Part shown: positions 63,302 through 64,000 of the stretch, piece after piece
Numbering within the stretch: the stretch's first letter is position 1
Layout of the letters: every line of letters begins with the position of its first letter
From: RPQJ01 sp963778185
GTDB lineage: Bacteria > Pseudomonadota > Gammaproteobacteria > Steroidobacterales > Steroidobacteraceae
DNA length: 64,000 bases
Assembly (NCBI GenBank): GCA_963778185.1
Contig: CAVZTF010000003.1
Location: forward strand, 930,001-994,000
Direction of reading: 5' to 3'
Program-made: the position numbers and the translations under genes
Notes under the pieces: generated by a model
What the model saw: only the letters and a program-made list of their open reading frames with translations
Database searches by the model: none
Told to the model about the DNA's origin: nothing

Positions 63302-64000
63302 ATGACCGAAACCAGCGGCGGCGAAGTCCTGGCGCGCATGCTCCAGGCGGAAGGTGTGGAGAAGGTGTTCGGCATCATTGACGGCACCTATTTCGGGTTC
63401 TACTCGAGTCTCCACAAGCTCGGCATCGAGATCGTCACGCCGCGGCACGAGACCTGCGCGGCACACATGGCCGGCGCCTATGCGCGCCTGACCGGCAAGC
63501 TCGGCGTGTGCATGGCGAGCAACGGCCCCGGCGTCGCAAACCTCCTGCCCGGCCTCGCCGTCGAGAACGCCGAAGGCAATCGCGTGCTCGCGATCACGAG
63601 CTGCCGTCGTCCGCAGATCGTGTATCCCGACCGCGGTGGCGCCTACCAGTCGTTCGACCAGGTCGGGGCCATCTCTCACCTGGCGAAATGGAGCCACGCG
63701 GTCGTGTCCTTCGACCGCGTCGCCGAGCTCGGCCGTACCGCGCTGCGCTACTGCTACGAGGGCAGGCCCGGCGTCGTGCACCTCGACGTCCCCGAGACGA
63801 TCATGAACGGCAAGGTGAAGGCCGAGGTGCCGACCTGGCAGCCGCACCAGTACCGTCGCGTGGACCCGATCGTCCCGTCGCCCGCGCAGGTCGAGCAGGC
63901 CGCGGACATGCTGGCGGCGGCGGAGCTGCCGATGATCCATGCCGGCAGCGGCGTCATCCATGCGGGCGCTTACGACGAGCTGCGCCGCGTGGCCGAGGCG
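63302..64000 (+). CDS. Thiamine diphosphate-dependent enzyme (acetolactate synthase-like), partial
   Basis: The first 233 residues of a ThDP enzyme cut by the window edge. The Pyr domain includes ARMLQAEGVEKVFGIIDGTY and RHETCAAHMAGAYARLTGKL, where Glu50 activates the cofactor; GKLGVCMASNGPGVANLLPG follows. The early central domain begins near residue 190. It could be an acetolactate synthase, glyoxylate carboligase, or other decarboxylase; the missing part would decide. The start is the ATG at 63302. A TATAGT at 63247-63252 is a possible -10 element. Confidence 0.85.
   Translation, partial: MTETSGGEVLARMLQAEGVEKVFGIIDGTYFGFYSSLHKLGIEIVTPRHETCAAHMAGAYARLTGKLGVCMASNGPGVANLLPGLAVENAEGNRVLAITSCRRPQIVYPDRGGAYQSFDQVGAISHLAKWSHAVVSFDRVAELGRTALRYCYEGRPGVVHLDVPETIMNGKVKAEVPTWQPHQYRRVDPIVPSPAQVEQAADMLAAAELPMIHAGSGVIHAGAYDELRRVAEA

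Noticed and set aside
1..64000. CRISPR arrays, tRNA or rRNA genes, plasmid or phage origin signals
   Set aside because: No regularly spaced repeats, no cloverleaf-like acceptor/T-loop combination and no rRNA-like stretches were found on reading both strands.

Overview
This is a GC-rich, densely coding bacterial chromosome window with short intergenic gaps, frequent ATGA/GTGA stop-start overlaps and many genes for exported outer-membrane or periplasmic proteins. The gene families fit a Gram-negative proteobacterium, most likely a high-GC gammaproteobacterium of the Nevskiales/Steroidobacterales kind. That placement is inference from gene style only. I see no rRNA, tRNA or CRISPR array.

Layout. 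0-8.5 kb: a minus-strand run (M81/MlrC-like peptidase, B12-binding radical SAM enzyme, glutamine-synthetase-like ligase, aldehyde dehydrogenase, iron alcohol dehydrogenase) divergent from a TetR regulator. A set of nested hairpins lies between the last two genes. 8.5-12.2 kb: acyl-CoA metabolism (methylacyl-CoA racemase, SDR, acyl-CoA dehydrogenase). 12.2-17.5 kb: DUF481 barrel, then a coupled phosphoketolase-transaldolase pair, then another outer-membrane protein. 17.7-26.1 kb: AraC regulator, DUF3604 / PpiC / HupE-UreJ operon, DUF3313 lipidless exported protein, and an eight-haem cytochrome with TPRs. 26.1-31.3 kb: minus-strand operon of a DUF885 lipoprotein, an M16 catalytic/non-catalytic pair and an NAD-binding protein. 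31.5-36.0 kb: a four-gene 2-oxoacid:acceptor oxidoreductase operon ending in a GltD-like flavoprotein fused to a ferredoxin. 36.0-41.7 kb: a disturbed region with a nucleotidyltransferase, an integrase remnant, a truncated Tat-signal gene, a crotonase with a signal peptide, an exported rhodanese, a Tat-exported DszB-like desulfinase and an AraC regulator, the last two broken by single-base shifts. 41.9-46.7 kb: AI-2E transporter, SnoaL-like protein, GST, fasciclin, exported methyltransferase, OmpA. 47-53.7 kb: M16 peptidase, amylase lipoprotein, DUF2891, WYL regulator. 53.7-58.2 kb: VNG-repeat exported protein, glutathione-dependent formaldehyde oxidation (frmA-fghA), second exported methyltransferase and its LysR gene. 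58.4-64 kb: otsB-GH15-otsA trehalose operon, TauE exporter and the start of a ThDP enzyme.

Most notable. (1) The DszB-like protein appears to keep the Cys/His/Arg catalytic set of 2-(2'-hydroxyphenyl)benzenesulfinate desulfinase but carries a Tat signal, and it sits beside an exported rhodanese and a crotonase with a signal peptide. Together they suggest a periplasmic organosulfur cluster. (2) The 1.3-1.6 kb hairpin locus is an inverted duplication of two hairpins whose loops are conserved while their stems differ by compensating changes. (3) CGAATAGTC repeats 21 bp apart sit in front of the DUF3604 operon and look like an AraC operator. (4) Every frameshift seen in the window is explained by a +1 insertion, which points to consensus errors rather than decay.
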